From Tipula vernalis (taxonomy: Eukaryota; Arthropoda; Insecta; Diptera; Tipulidae): 64,000 nucleotides of DNA. The notes below the pieces were generated by a model, which was not told the DNA's origin, did not search any database, and saw only the letters and a program-made list of their open reading frames with translations. Made by a program: the position numbers and the translations under genes. Positions 10,037-21,093 of this stretch are shown here, one piece after another. The DNA is taken from positions 307,864,092-307,928,091 of the forward strand of contig OY282558.1 in assembly GCA_958295665.1 (NCBI GenBank). The letters run 5' to 3'. Positions within the stretch are counted from its first letter, which is position 1; each line of letters opens with the position of its first letter.

Positions 10037-13000
10037 TTAGAGATTATAATTAATGTCTTTTATGAATTTACATAATGTTTTATAATTATTGATATTATTT
10101 GATTTTAATATATCTATTAGTTTATTGTTTAATATTAAAGAGAATTTATTTCTTGTATTATTATATTTAGAACATTTAGTTATTATGTGTTTATTGTCTT
10201 CAATGATGTTGCAAGTGTCACACAAATTGTTAGTCTCGAAACCCATAAGATTTTTGAATTTTTTATTGTAAGCGTGTCCCGATCTTAGTCTATTTATTAG
10301 TTTTATATCATGTGAATTCATTTTAGCGTTTTTAAACCAAGTTTTATTAGGAGGTGTGATATTAATTTTTTTATTATATTTTCCTTTAGAAGTTGTCCAG
10401 TTGTTATATTGACTATGCCATTCTTGTGTTATTGTCTTATCAATTATTTTTAAAGAGTCTTCTAATGCTATTAGATTGTCTATAGTTTCATTATTATCCA
10501 GAACCGCTTGTTTCGCTAATTTGTCAGCCATTTCATTTCCGTTTATGCCAGCGTGACCGGGAATCCATTGTATAATTACGTTGATCTTATCGTTATTAAT
10601 TAGTGTTTTAATAATTTCATTTTCATAAAACTTAGATTTATTACATTTTAAAACGTTTATTAATGAGTCACAATTAATTTTAGAATCCGTAAATATAATG
10701 ATTTTATTAAGATTTAATTGTATTGATTTTTCAATAGCCGTTTTAATGGCGATTAATTCAATAGTTTTAATGGAAGCTGAATTTTTTAATTTAAATTTGA
10801 AGTTAATCTCTAAGTTTTTAAAATAGATTCCGATGCCACCAATGTCGGAGATTAGTGATCCATCAGTGAAAATATGAACATAATCATTATATTTATTCGA
10901 AATCTGAATATAATTTGACTGTATTTCAATACAATTCATAGAAGAAGAGTTGTATTTCAATATTTTATTGTTTATTATTAAATTCTTAATACTATCTTTC
11001 TTATAAAAGTTATTATCTTTTGCAATATTTGTAAGGAAGTCATATTTAGAATATAACTCCCTAAATTTAGGAATTATGTTATTATTAATGATATTTTCGT
11101 ATATACTATTGTTTTTATAAATATTTTTAGCCATATAGGTTAAAGTATTCTTTTTATTGTCTAAAGTTGCTGGGAGAGTATTAGACTCAGCTAATATTGT
11201 AGAGATGGGTGTTGATTTTGTATAACCTAATACGATTCTTAAATTTTTATTAATTATTTGTTGCTTTATATTAAGTGAATTTTTGAAGTTTAGAGGAGTT
11301 ATAATGTCCGCAAAACTAATTTTTGACTGTATTAAAGATTTAAATAAATTTAAAATGATCTGGGGATGTGCTCCTCCTTTTTTGTTAGAAATAATTTTCA
11401 ACAGATTAGAAGAATTATAAATTTCTTTATCTAATTTTTTGTAATGATTTAATAATGATAATTTATTGTTGAAAGTTATTCCTAATACATTGATAATTTT
11501 AACTTCTTTTAATAAAGTATTGTTTATTTTGATCTTATAATTAGTGTTTTTATTTTTAAATAATCGAATATAAGAAGTTTTCTCAAAGTTAATATTAAGG
11601 TTTATTTTATTTAATTCCGAGTTTAGTTTGTTTAATATGTAGTTACAGCAATCAAATGATAAAGATTCGTTAGAACTTTTAATCAAAATAGCCAGATCAT
11701 CAGCAAATTGGTATATTGAAATGTTATTATTTTGAAGACTGTGGATATTTGAAGTATATATGTTGAATAAGGTTGGACTTAGACATGATCCTTGTGGAAT
11801 GCCCTTGTTAGTTGTTTGTTTGATAATGTTGACACCGTTATTAAAAATAATTGTCCTGTTCGTTAGGTGTTGGTAAATCCAGTTAATAATATTGTCAGGT
11901 GTATCTATGTTAATGAGTTTATCTATGAGAGTATTTTTGTCAACATTGTCAAATGCTTTTTTTATATCAGTGGTTATTAATATTAAATTTTTATATTTTC
12001 TTTTTTCTTTAAAAATTTCCGAAAATAAATTGATGAAATAATCCGTGATGCTATAGCCCTTTCTGAAACCGAAGGAGTTTGGTGGAATAATCTTATTGAT
12101 ATTTAAATGTAATGTTAAGTCATCCAGAATCTTTTTATTAAAAATTTTGGATATAGAGTTTTGAAGACAAATAGGTCTGTAGTTATCCGTATTTAAATCA
12201 TCCTTATGTGGCTTTTTAATTGAAATAACTTTAAAGTATTTCCAACTCTCTGGATAAATATTGTTGTTGTAACTATTGTTTAAGTAGTTAACGATATAAG
12301 TTAATATATTGGGATTATTATCAATGATATTCTTGAGAACCTTAAAAGATAATTTATCATTACCAGAGGACGATTTAGCTTTACGTTTTATTATATTTAA
12401 TATGTCATTATTATTAAATTTATTGTTATCAATATTCTCGGAAATCTTCATAGGAAGTTTTAAGTTTTCAAAGGAGCTAGGAAAGTTAGTATTAATAAAT
12501 TGTTTTGCCATATCGTGGTTTTCTAGCAAGTTGAAAGAAATAGATTTTTTGTTTCTTATCTTGTTGATTTTATTCCATAGATCCTTACTGTTGATATCTG
12601 TGTTTAAATTTTCGATGAAAGAATGCCAGGATTTTCTCTTGGCTTTCACAATTTCTTTTTTCAAGAGAGCTGTAGATTTTAATAAATCAACTGCAGTGAA
12701 TAGATTTTTACATTTGTTGTAAATTTTTTGTTTATTAGATTTTATCTTCCATAATCTGTTAAGAAGGGGATTCCACCAAGGTTTAGGGATGTTATATCTA
12801 TTTATGTTAGTTAGTCTCGTGTTATTGTTAATTATGTTATTTATTAGATTTTCTATATTGTTATTATTGTCTAAATTATTAATTTTGTTAGTGTCATTAA
12901 TAACACTAGACCAGTCGATAAGGTCTTTTTTGAGATATTTATTCAATTTCAAATCAATTAGAATAGGGAGATGGTCAGAGCCTATGAAATCATTAGAGAC

Positions 13001-13624
13001 TTTCCATGATAATTTATCATAAATGTCAGAGGAGGATAAAGCAATATCAATCGCCGAACTGGAATTATTTCTGAAGTTGAATCTTGTATGATTGCCGTTG
13101 TTAAGGATGTGGAAATTACTATTACTGATGATGCTAGCTATTTGATTACCTTTTCTATTGTTTTTTGAAGAAGAGTCCCAAAGATTATTGTGAGCATTTA
13201 TGTCACCGACGATTATGGTGTTTGTATGGTTATTGAAGTGTTGAATCATATTATTAAAATCCATTACATCTAAAGTGTAGTTATTATTCGGGGGTTTATA
13301 AAAATTTATCAGGTTTAAAGAAAAGTTTTTATATTTAATATTGATGTATAAAAATTCAAAATGGTTAGAGTTAAAGTTAAAGTTTATATCAATTTTTTTG
13401 AATGCTATTTTTTTATGTATAAAAAAGGCCAAACCACCATATCCATCGTTTCTGTTTTTTGAAATTAGGTTATAGTTTTTTAAACGAATGTTGTCATTAT
13501 CATTTAGCCAAGTTTCATTTAGAATTGCTATGTCAATTTTATTATTATTCATGAAAACGTCTAATAGGTTAAAATTACTTTTTAGGCTTCTTATATTTAA
13601 TTGTAATATTTTTAGATATTCCAT
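10037..13624 (-). CDS. LINE ORF2: endonuclease, RT, RNase H (1195 aa)
   Basis: Carries out target-primed reverse transcription. An N-terminal AP-type endonuclease spans roughly residues 1-230: LQLNIRSLKSN, then the catalytic E in LNETW, GDINAHNNLW and finally GSDHLPI. The RT spans about 440-720, with TTDIKKAFDNV, GIPQGSCLSPTLFNIY and the active-site box FADD in YQFADDLAIL. The RNase H near 925-1060 keeps IFTDGS, the E of KTIELIAI, IFTDSK and the final WIPGHAGINGNEMADKLA. A cysteine/histidine motif follows near the C-terminus (CDTC, then HIITKC). All visible catalytic residues are present. The ATG at 13624 comes three bases after the ORF1 TAA, which suggests translation by re-initiation. Confidence 0.93.
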   Translation of the reverse strand: MEYLKILQLNIRSLKSNFNLLDVFMNNNKIDIAILNETWLNDNDNIRLKNYNLISKNRNDGYGGLAFFIHKKIAFKKIDINFNFNSNHFEFLYINIKYKNFSLNLINFYKPPNNNYTLDVMDFNNMIQHFNNHTNTIIVGDINAHNNLWDSSSKNNRKGNQIASIISNSNFHILNNGNHTRFNFRNNSSSAIDIALSSSDIYDKLSWKVSNDFIGSDHLPILIDLKLNKYLKKDLIDWSSVINDTNKINNLDNNNNIENLINNIINNNTRLTNINRYNIPKPWWNPLLNRLWKIKSNKQKIYNKCKNLFTAVDLLKSTALLKKEIVKAKRKSWHSFIENLNTDINSKDLWNKINKIRNKKSISFNLLENHDMAKQFINTNFPSSFENLKLPMKISENIDNNKFNNNDILNIIKRKAKSSSGNDKLSFKVLKNIIDNNPNILTYIVNYLNNSYNNNIYPESWKYFKVISIKKPHKDDLNTDNYRPICLQNSISKIFNKKILDDLTLHLNINKIIPPNSFGFRKGYSITDYFINLFSEIFKEKRKYKNLILITTDIKKAFDNVDKNTLIDKLINIDTPDNIINWIYQHLTNRTIIFNNGVNIIKQTTNKGIPQGSCLSPTLFNIYTSNIHSLQNNNISIYQFADDLAILIKSSNESLSFDCCNYILNKLNSELNKINLNINFEKTSYIRLFKNKNTNYKIKINNTLLKEVKIINVLGITFNNKLSLLNHYKKLDKEIYNSSNLLKIISNKKGGAHPQIILNLFKSLIQSKISFADIITPLNFKNSLNIKQQIINKNLRIVLGYTKSTPISTILAESNTLPATLDNKKNTLTYMAKNIYKNNSIYENIINNNIIPKFRELYSKYDFLTNIAKDNNFYKKDSIKNLIINNKILKYNSSSMNCIEIQSNYIQISNKYNDYVHIFTDGSLISDIGGIGIYFKNLEINFKFKLKNSASIKTIELIAIKTAIEKSIQLNLNKIIIFTDSKINCDSLINVLKCNKSKFYENEIIKTLINNDKINVIIQWIPGHAGINGNEMADKLAKQAVLDNNETIDNLIALEDSLKIIDKTITQEWHSQYNNWTTSKGKYNKKINITPPNKTWFKNAKMNSHDIKLINRLRSGHAYNKKFKNLMGFETNNLCDTCNIIEDNKHIITKCSKYNNTRNKFSLILNNKLIDILKSNNINNYKTLCKFIKDINYNL

Positions 13625-13627
13625 AAA

Positions 13628-14935
13628 TTATTTCAATTTTAGATTACTGATGGCATCTTTAATGTCCATCATTAATGCATCAGTTATATCGTATGGTTTG
13701 TTGCTGATTTTAAAAATTTTATTTAAAATTGAGCTATAATAGTCAATTTTTGATTTTTGGTCTTTTATTATGATATCATAATTTTGAACTTTATTGATCC
13801 AAAAGTTGGGAGTATTTGAATTATTATCATTTTTATTAATAGAAGGAAAATCTGATGAATTTAAGTTTAATGCTTTATCTTTCGGAAATAAGATATTTTT
13901 TGCTTGTATGAATGAAATTTTATTTTTAATTGCATGTAATTTTATTTTGACTTGATTTTTCTTTTCTGAACAATTTTTCGAGTTTGTAAAATGTGAGTCG
14001 TTATCGCAGAAATTACAAATGGGTTCCATAACACAATCATGGGTATCGTCATCGGTAATGTCCTTAGTACATTTCATACATTTAACTTTTTTGGATTTAC
14101 AGAATTTTTTGATGTGTCCGTAGTTGAGACACTTACCACAGAATTTGATCCTTGGAATAAAGACATTAATTCTGATCTTGACACCGTAAAAATAAATAAA
14201 TTTTGGAAGCTCATTATTTCTGAATTCGATTTTTAAAGTATTTGAATTTTTTAACGTTTTATTATTAAAATCCCAAATTTTTATTATTTCTAGGTTTGTA
14301 ATATTGCAATCACAACTCACATTTTTTGAAATTTCTTCTATATCGAAGTCATCCAAAAGACCCTTTATTGTACCAACAACTTTAATATATGCATTAGGAA
14401 TAAATGGTTTATAATCTTTACTCAGTAAAATAATGTTAATCGGATCATCTTTATGAATACATTTATTTGCTATGTTATATGCATTAAATTCTACTCTAGC
14501 TAGTTTCTTATTAATTTCTATTATATCTAATGGCTTAATATTGTTTTGTAAGAATATTTTTGATAATATTATTGATAAACATTTTTTTGGGTTTTTACTA
14601 CTAATTAATACGTAAAAGGGGCCTTTGTCTTTGTTGTTGTATAAATTGACCTCCATTTTGTTATTTAGTGTATTAGCATTATTGGCATTTTCTGTAGGTG
14701 TATTCAAATTATTGGTTGATAAATTTTGGGGATTCACGCTTAAATTATTATTATTCTTATTATTAAGTTTCACCATTTTCGATAATTTGTCGTCGAAATT
14801 ATTTACAAGTTTTCTTTTTTGCTTAGAGCAATCATCACTGAAGCCCAAAAAATCATTGTCTTTATTATTTTCTTTTTCTAGAATCAATGGAAGGCGAGTG
14901 ACGCCTTCCACCTTAGCAACACTGTCACTATCCAC
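13628..14935 (-). CDS. LINE ORF1: gag-like nucleic-acid-binding protein
   Basis: A 435-aa protein that would coat the element RNA and help primer strand transfer. The N-terminal third is Asn/Lys-rich and low in complexity. The middle (about 95-250) is compatible with an RRM-like fold, not proven. Three zinc knuckles follow at about 260-320: CGKCLNYGHIKKFC, CMKCTKDITDDDTHDC and CNFCDNDSHFTNSKNC. The C-terminus after the knuckles is a lysine-rich tail. The TAA (13630-13628) precedes the ORF2 start by 3 nt. The start at 14935 is the first ATG after the 5'UTR. Confidence 0.9.
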   Translation of the reverse strand: MDSDSVAKVEGVTRLPLILEKENNKDNDFLGFSDDCSKQKRKLVNNFDDKLSKMVKLNNKNNNNLSVNPQNLSTNNLNTPTENANNANTLNNKMEVNLYNNKDKGPFYVLISSKNPKKCLSIILSKIFLQNNIKPLDIIEINKKLARVEFNAYNIANKCIHKDDPINIILLSKDYKPFIPNAYIKVVGTIKGLLDDFDIEEISKNVSCDCNITNLEIIKIWDFNNKTLKNSNTLKIEFRNNELPKFIYFYGVKIRINVFIPRIKFCGKCLNYGHIKKFCKSKKVKCMKCTKDITDDDTHDCVMEPICNFCDNDSHFTNSKNCSEKKNQVKIKLHAIKNKISFIQAKNILFPKDKALNLNSSDFPSINKNDNNSNTPNFWINKVQNYDIIIKDQKSKIDYYSSILNKIFKISNKPYDITDALMMDIKDAISNLKLK

Positions 14936-15124
14936 TGTTTTTCTTTTTTATAGTTTATAAAACACTAAATTAATTACAAAATCACTCGAAAGAATGTAAA
15001 ATTATAACACCAAATATAAAAATCAACAAAATTAACTTAAAAATAATAAAATAACTTTATTTAATAAAATTTTAAGTCAAAACACACGTGCAGCTCTGAC
15101 GACGTATTTCGCTTGAATGAATAA
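14936..15124 (-). promoter_or_regulatory. LINE 5'UTR, likely internal promoter
   Basis: The 189 nt between the target duplication and the ORF1 ATG. The element begins TTATTCATTCAAGCG and carries GCTGCACGTG about 35 nt in. LINEs of this group use a promoter inside the transcribed region; the start site itself is inferred, not seen. Confidence 0.5.
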
Positions 15125-15628
15125 GTAAATATATGATGTAACGTAATGAAAAATTAGGGAATATAGCGTACTGTCAAAGAGTCAAATTGGAATAATTGAA
15201 ATGAAACTAACTTCAGTACGTTTATAGAAAGTAGAATAGATAGCACATTTTCATTAATTAGAAAGTAAATAAATAAAAGGAAACAAATTATCCAATCATA
15301 AAACGTGTTTTAATTACAAATAATGTATTGTAAAGTACGGTAATCCTTAAAAACCTGCTAACTACAATTAGAACAAATTGGCGACGAGGATGTTTTAAAA
15401 TTAGAAAATTATAATTGACGTAAATTTTTTTTGAGTGATAAAGAAGAAAAAGCTACCGTACAAACATCCTTTGTGATCGATAAATTTGACCACAATAGTT
15501 AGAAAATGAACCATGTAAATTTTTTGTTGCACACCTATATGGGTGTGGTGATGGTGGTCGATGATCGTAATCTCGTCCGTATATGAGTGGCGTGCTCGTT
15601 GTAATAGCGGCCGACGCACCTTCCACAA

Positions 15629-16000
15629 TGTAATTCAATAAAAAAACCGAAGCGTTTGTTTTACACTTACAAAAGTTTTATTTAGTTTAATTAATATTTA
15701 AGAGAAAACGTTACAAAATTATTACGCTTAATCCATTAGCGATTTCGTTTTAACTCGAAAACTGATTTTACTCGGATCAAAAATGATTTTATTTTTATTC
15801 TTAAGACGCTACTTTTCGCGGTCGTTTTTGGATATGTAATGGCTGCTCTCTTTCTTTTTGTCAAAAAACAGAAAAGCGACAAGATTCAACCCTGACGGCC
15901 GATATCTGGACTGTAAACAGATTGTGAAATTAGCGGACCCTTTGAACCGCGAAAACCGAAAGCGATTCTGTTTTACCAGCGGATACTCTGTACCGCAACA
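15629..16000 (-). repeat. LTR of an old CsRn1-like Gypsy element
   Basis: On the plus strand it runs from TGTAATTCAATAAAA to TACCGCAACA, so in element sense it begins TGTTGCGG and ends GAATTACA, with TG and CA termini. A purine tract (AAGGGTGGGGTAG in sense) sits directly upstream at 16001-16013. The integrase tail lies immediately before it. No second LTR copy was found. Confidence 0.6.
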
Positions 16001-16013
16001 CTACCCCACCCTT

Positions 16014-16353
16014 AGTGAACGCAGGGAACGATCAGTCGTAACGAGAGGGTAGTTTGATGCTGCGCCCTGATCGTGATGTAGCAACCGGTTTCTTTTCTGA
16101 AGGCTTGTCCAGGTTGAATGTCACCCGTTTTTTTGTTATAACATGGTCATTCTTGTTGTTTGGCCCTGTTGGTACGTTTGATTCTGGAACAGAAGGATTG
16201 TCGGGATGTTTGTCTGCACTATCCGCACCAGTTGTCAGTTCGGTCTTTTCCGCTCTGTCACCCTCGATAACACAAGGTTTCAACGGATCCAATGACCGTA
16301 TTTTTCGCTCGGTATTAGATGATGCGGCATATCTGACACAAGATACTTCTTAA
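16014..16353 (-). pseudogene. Gypsy integrase C-terminal tail fragment
   Basis: The frame reads DPLKPCVIEGD near the start and ends SRSGRSIKLPSRYD. The DRLKP block and a terminal R-SGR-hydrophobic-P-x-R-Y motif are typical of CsRn1/Kabuki-like Gypsy Pol ends. The same architecture is seen in element C (23810-24172). Everything upstream of about 16353 is missing, so only a 3' stub plus LTR survives. Confidence 0.65.
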
Positions 16354-16369
16354 CTTACTTAGATAAAAG

Positions 16370-17497
16370 TTGTTTCCAATTGAATTTTTTTTTTATTCCA
16401 TAAGATGATTTACTGCTACGCATGCAATGAATCCCGCTAAAACATAAATACGCGTTTACTTAATTATAATATTTATATTTAATTAAATCTTAATTGTTTT
16501 AATAATTTTTATAGAATACCAGACTTCCAAAAATCCATTAAAAGTTAATACCAACAGAATATAATAATTATCACTTAAAACTAATTTATTTTATAACAAT
16601 TTCAAAATTTTTCTATAAAACGTGACACTGTTGATCAAACAAAACTAAATTATAAAACAAAAGTTAGAAAACGAATTTTCATTTTTGAAGTTCAAAGTCA
16701 ACGCAGCCGGTATGAAAAATACTTAATAGCAAAAGTCTGTTTACATCTAATATCGTACACAGACACAATATTTATCGTGATTTTCATTTATCTCGATTGC
16801 CAAAAATCGCGTGCAGAAAACGAAATAATCCTGTTTTGTGAAAATCCTGTAATGACAGATAGGCAAGAATCCTTTAATAATCAAAAATTCACGATTATTC
16901 GGTTTTTGTTTGCCTACGGTATTAGGCAAGTTTTTAAAATCCTCTGAAAGTGGAGGTTTTTAAACTTCCTAATATGACAACTACAAAAATATAATTAAAA
17001 TTTACAAATAAGCATTTTTGGCATATATTATAAACATTTTTTTAATCAGCTGTTTATAGGCAGTAATAAATTAAATAGACATGATCAAGTGTTTTAAATG
17101 CACTTGTCAGAGAGAAAAATAATTTTTTTTGTGTCTGCCTACGTAGGTATAAGCACCGAATTTAAAATATTTAAAAAAATTAAAAGTTTCTTTAATTAGC
17201 GAATGTTTTTTAGATTTTATTCAAAGATCATTTAATGGACTCGGATATTGTCCGGAATTTTATCACTTATAAAATTAACAAATAAAAAAAAATAAAAAAT
17301 AAATCCGAGCTTAACTGTTATTAACTTAATTCTTAACACCAAATTTTACATTTGCACAAAATCACTTAACAATTTGCTCACCTTTTTTTAAATCATTTAC
17401 CGCGTGTACAAGTTAGTTGTATTACCGCATATAAATATGTATTTACTTTACTATAATATGTATGTTTAATTGAATCATAATTTCTAATCATTTACTA
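16370..17497. other. AT-rich non-coding stretch
   Basis: No convincing coding frame. A modest hairpin around 16921-16973 is the only structure I noticed. Confidence 0.45.
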
Positions 17498-17502
17498 GCC
17501 AT

Positions 17503-17697
17503 TGTTACATAGCGACGTTACACAAGTGTAGTAACATAATAATATTATAATGGATATAATGGATACATGTAAACGTGTTGTAATTACATGTATCATATAC
17601 ATAGCTCATGTAAAACATCGTGAATAAACTATACACTCGTATACTTGACGTCTGATAAACAACACGTGTTTCCATCGTATATCCTAACCACATAACA
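17503..17697 (+). repeat. Element A 5' LTR (195 bp)
   Basis: Begins TGTTACATAG and ends ACCACATAACA, directly followed by the TGGTGTCAGA primer-binding-like site. GCCAT precedes it. Confidence 0.8.
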
Positions 17698-17773
17698 TGG
17701 TGTCAGAATAGGGATTAAATAAATAAAATAAAAAAATAAATAAAGTGAAAAATAAAGATTAATAATAAAAATT

Positions 17774-18611
17774 ATGGAAGGATTAAGACCACCAAAAGCT
17801 TTAATATTATCGGATGACCGTGGCAATGAATGGAAAACGTGGATCAAATTGTTCAATTATTACGCAGTGGCAAGTGGATTGAGCACAAAAGACGACAACA
17901 TAAAAGTTGCAACATTATTAACCTGCATTGGACCGGAAGCAGTTAAAATTGTCGAAACATTCGGACTAAAAGAAAATGCAACATTTGAAGTAATAATAAA
18001 AAAGTTTGATGATTTTTTTCACGACAAAGTCAAATGTAACCTACGAACGGTACATTTTCGGAAAACTCCAACAAGCAAACGAAACGTTTGCTGACTACTT
18101 CACTAAAATCAAGTCGCAAATAGTAAAATGCGAGTATGGAGAAATTGAGGATGATCTGCTACGAGATAAAATAATAATCGGTATAAATGCGGAAAACTTA
18201 CGGGAAAAATTATTGGCAATGGAAAACCTAACCTTACAAAAAACCATCACCGCGTGCAAGGTACATGAATCAATGGTAAAGCAGATGTCTATATTAAGAG
18301 CAACGGGAACCAACGGAGGCAATGATGTAGGTGAGATAAATAAAATTAGTATATATAAAAATATTAATAGTAGAAATAATAAAAATAATGTTTCAAAAGA
18401 AAAAACTTATATGTGCGATAGATGCAAAACGATTCATAGTTCGCGTAGTTGTCCAGCTTTTGGACAAATCTGTAATAAATGTAAAAAAAGAAATCATTTT
18501 GCAGTCGCATGTAGAAGTAAGAAAAATCAAAAAGTAAATGAAGTACTGACTAATTCAGATTATGACGAGGAAACTCTTGATTCATTATTTATAGAAGAAA
18601 TTGAAAAGTAG
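17774..18611 (+). pseudogene. Element A gag (frameshifted)
   Basis: The start MEGLRPPKALILSDDRG is followed by a W-x-x-W capsid-like segment, typical of mag-type gag. The frame shifts by one between 18006 and 18094 and continues to 18611. Two zinc knuckles sit near the end: CDRCKTIHSSRSC and CNKCKKRNHFAVAC. The protein would form the capsid and bind element RNA. After EEIEK the frame stops, and the protease active site that should follow is missing. Confidence 0.8.
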
Positions 18612-20374
18612 GGTCAGAACTGCACGATTCACGTACGAAATACTTAATATCATACAGTGGACACAAAATAAAGGTTATGGGACAAATCAAACTGTTGATC
18701 GAAAATAAAAACAATCAAAGTTTTGAAATCGTGTTTAATGTCACACAGATTGAAAAAGAAGCTTGGCAATCGTTTGCCTGCAAAAAGTTTCACCAATACT
18801 TATATGGGAGATCATTGACTATCGAAACGGATCACAAACCGCTAGAATCTTTTGCAAGCCGCACCAGCAAGATTACAAAGGATTATGTTAGAGGTTTACC
18901 CGTATAACCCAGAAATAATATATCGAAAAGGCAAGGATATACCGATAGCGGACTTGTTAAGTCGTGATGTGCAAAATATCGATGACCCATATTGCAGCAA
19001 TGAGGAAGAATTGAAAATATACGTTATTGTACCAATGTCACCAACAGCGCGAAACAGCTTGGTTAACGACACGAACGAAGGCGAAAATTTGTCAACTTTG
19101 AAAAACTACATATTAAACGGATTTCCAGAACATAATAAAGTTCCAAATGAACTAAAGCATTTCCTAAACTTTAAAGAAGAGCTGTCAACTTACGAGGGTA
19201 TACTATTTAAAGGAAGTAAAATAGTAATTCCCATCAAGCAGGTAGAGAAAATTTTAAAAACAGCACACTTGGGTCATTTGGGTATTCAAAATACATTACA
19301 GAGAATACGCCAAGCATTTTACTGGAAAAATTTAGAAAAAAATGTCATAGACTACGTAGAAAATTGTAGTATCTGTCAAGCTACCCAACGAGCCAACAAC
19401 AAACAGCCGATAATTCTGAAAGCCATTCCAGACTACCCATTTCAAATTGTTGCTTCGGACATGTTTAACTTTGACTCAAATAATTATATATTATTAGTCG
19501 ACAGCTATTCGGGCTTTATAGAATTCGAAAGGTTAAAGCACTCCAACTCGTTGGATAAGTAATCAATTTCTGTAAAAAATATTTTGCAATCTTTGGAACC
19601 CCAGAGATTTTCGAGTCCGATAATGGCCCACAATACTTATCCAAAGAGTTCAAAAATTTTGCAGAACAACGAAAATTTAAGCATAACACCTCAAGTCCAC
19701 AATATCCAAAAGCAAATGGACTTGCCGAAAGGGCAGTGCAGACGGTTAAATTATTGCTTAAGAAATGTCAAAAGGATAATACTGATGTTTATCTAGCCTT
19801 ACAAAATTTAAGAAACGCTCCAAGAAATACGGAATTAGGATCTCCGAATGAACGGTTAATGTCCAGAATTACTAGAACTATACTACCAGTCAGTTCTGAT
19901 ATTTTAAAACCAAAAATCAGAGAAAATGTAAACGATAACATTGCTAAATTACGCAATAAAGGCAAACAATATGCAGATCACATATCCAGAGACTTACCAG
20001 ACCTGAAAGTCAACGACAACATAAGGATGCAAGTAGCTCCGAGAGAATGGATCAGCGCTAGAGTAACGCAACAATTAGAAAGCCCAAGGTCAGTAATCGT
20101 ACGAGCGGACAACGAAAAACTTTATCGAAGAAACTATCATTACCTTCATAAATCGCAAATAAAGATTTCAATCAAAACGGAAGTTCAGCCGCATGTCGAC
20201 AATAACTGTGAACCTAAAGAACAAGCTTTGATAAAACCACCTAATGAAAACACAATACAAACAACACAATTTACCGATACAGGAACGTCAATTGACAAAA
20301 CTAATAACCAGACTCAATTTTTTAAAACCAGATTTGGGAGAACTATTAAACCTGTGGAAAGATTAGACTTATAA
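18612..20374 (+). pseudogene. Element A pol remnant: protease flap, RNase H, integrase
   Basis: The protease C-terminal half (KIKVMGQIKLLIENKNNQ) is fused at about 18746 directly to the RNase H end (QIEKEAWQSFACKKFHQYLYG), so the whole RT and the RNase H start are deleted. From 18852 in another frame come the RNase H/connection, the integrase HHCC finger (HLGHLGIQNT to NCSICQATQ) and the start of the integrase core (IVASDMFNFDSNNY). Two further frame breaks occur between 19560 and 19740. The integrase tail is open to 20374 and ends with an RFGRTIKPVERL-type motif. Confidence 0.8.
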
Positions 20375-20502
20375 TTTCTTGAATTTATATGTATATTATT
20401 AGTATTACATGTTAAAAAAAAAAAATCTAGAAATATGTACCTAGTCTTAAGATTTAATAATTTGAAATGGAAAATTAATAATTAACGAACTGAAATCGTA
20501 TT

Positions 20503-20560
20503 TGTTAGTAATAATATGAATCAACACGTGTCATCATATATCCTAACCACATACATAACA
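20503..20560 (+). repeat. Element A 3' LTR remnant
   Basis: Starts TGTTAGTAATAATATG and ends CCACATACATAACA, followed by the GCCAT duplication. Only about 40 bp align with the 5' LTR, so a large part of the LTR is missing. The left boundary is uncertain; another TGTTA occurs at about 20409. Confidence 0.6.
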
Positions 20561-20840
20561 GCCATCAAATATTATTATTTTAAATTTCTCACCTCATGAA
20601 ACGCACATTTATCTCGAATATGGCGAATGGAACAAACATTGCCGTTATTGTAATTTATATTATATTTCCAATGGAAAACATACACATAAATAGGTTTTGT
20701 TTTATTCGACATTATTATTGGGCCTGTTTAGACGAGTACTTTTGGGCGCTGATTTTCCTCGTTTCTTACTTATTTGTCTACAAACTAATTTTGGAGTAGG
20801 GATATTCCGATGAACGTTTTCAACAAAAATTTGTAGCGCT

Positions 20841-21091
20841 GGGGCCCTATTCTCGAATTCCACATCCATTTTCCACATGCGGACATCTGTCAAAATTCAT
20901 AAAAACGTCTGGAAATTGTAATTCGTATATAAAACATATGCGGCATGGACATTTTCCTATATGGGGAATTTTTTCCACTTGCTTATACCCATTCGGAAAT
21001 ATTCCCTTAGTACCGAAAAAATTCAATTTTTATGAATTTTGACAGATGTCCACATGTGGAAAATTGATGTGGAATTCGAGAATAGGGCCCC
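20841..21091. repeat. Foldback element, copy 1 (251 bp)
   Basis: Starts GGGGCCCTATTCTCGAATTC and ends with its reverse complement. The arms pair for about 63 bp with two mismatches, including the block GGACATCTGTCAAAATTCAT. No coding capacity. First of three abutting foldbacks. Confidence 0.88.
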
Positions 21092-21093
21092 TG

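Larger units (their letters stand above)
9924..15124 (-). mobile_element. Full-length I-like LINE (non-LTR retrotransposon)
   Basis: A complete element of about 5.2 kb bounded by perfect 15-bp target duplications. In transcription order it has a 189-nt 5'UTR, ORF1 with CCHC knuckles, ORF2 with endonuclease, RT and RNase H, a short 3'UTR and a trinucleotide tail. The RNase H, the multi-knuckle ORF1 and the tail place it in the I group. Coding sequence is very A/T-rich (Asn, Lys and Ile dominate), unlike the GC-richer LINE relic at 0.5-2.7 kb. Both ORFs are uninterrupted and the duplications identical, so insertion was recent. It may be autonomous. Confidence 0.92.
17503..20560 (+). mobile_element. 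Element A: deleted mag-like Ty3/Gypsy retrotransposon
   Basis: Bounded by the 5-bp duplication GCCAT (17498-17502 and 20561-20565). The 5' LTR is 17503-17697 and a primer-binding-like TGGTGTCAGAATAGGG starts at 17698. Gag, a scrap of protease, RNase H and integrase follow, but the RT is deleted. The last 40 bp of the 3' LTR match the end of the 5' LTR (CAACACGTG, then ATATCCTAACCACATA and ACA), while its 5' part is lost or rearranged. It is not autonomous. Confidence 0.85.

Noticed and set aside
15172..15400. Possible LTR end and primer site (AACAAATTGGCGACGAGGATG) on the plus strand
   Set aside because: The motif resembles retroelement primer sites, but no second LTR, gag or duplication could be found.
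15401..15638. Small frames with a His-rich stretch (HHHHTH) near the LTR at 15.6 kb
   Set aside because: Two overlapping frames of similar quality, no domain, and position next to an LTR; composition follows the local GATGGTGGT repeat.
16921..16973. Imperfect hairpin (ATTAGGCAAG and CTTCCTAAT)
   Set aside because: Too many mismatches and gaps to separate from chance in AT-rich DNA.
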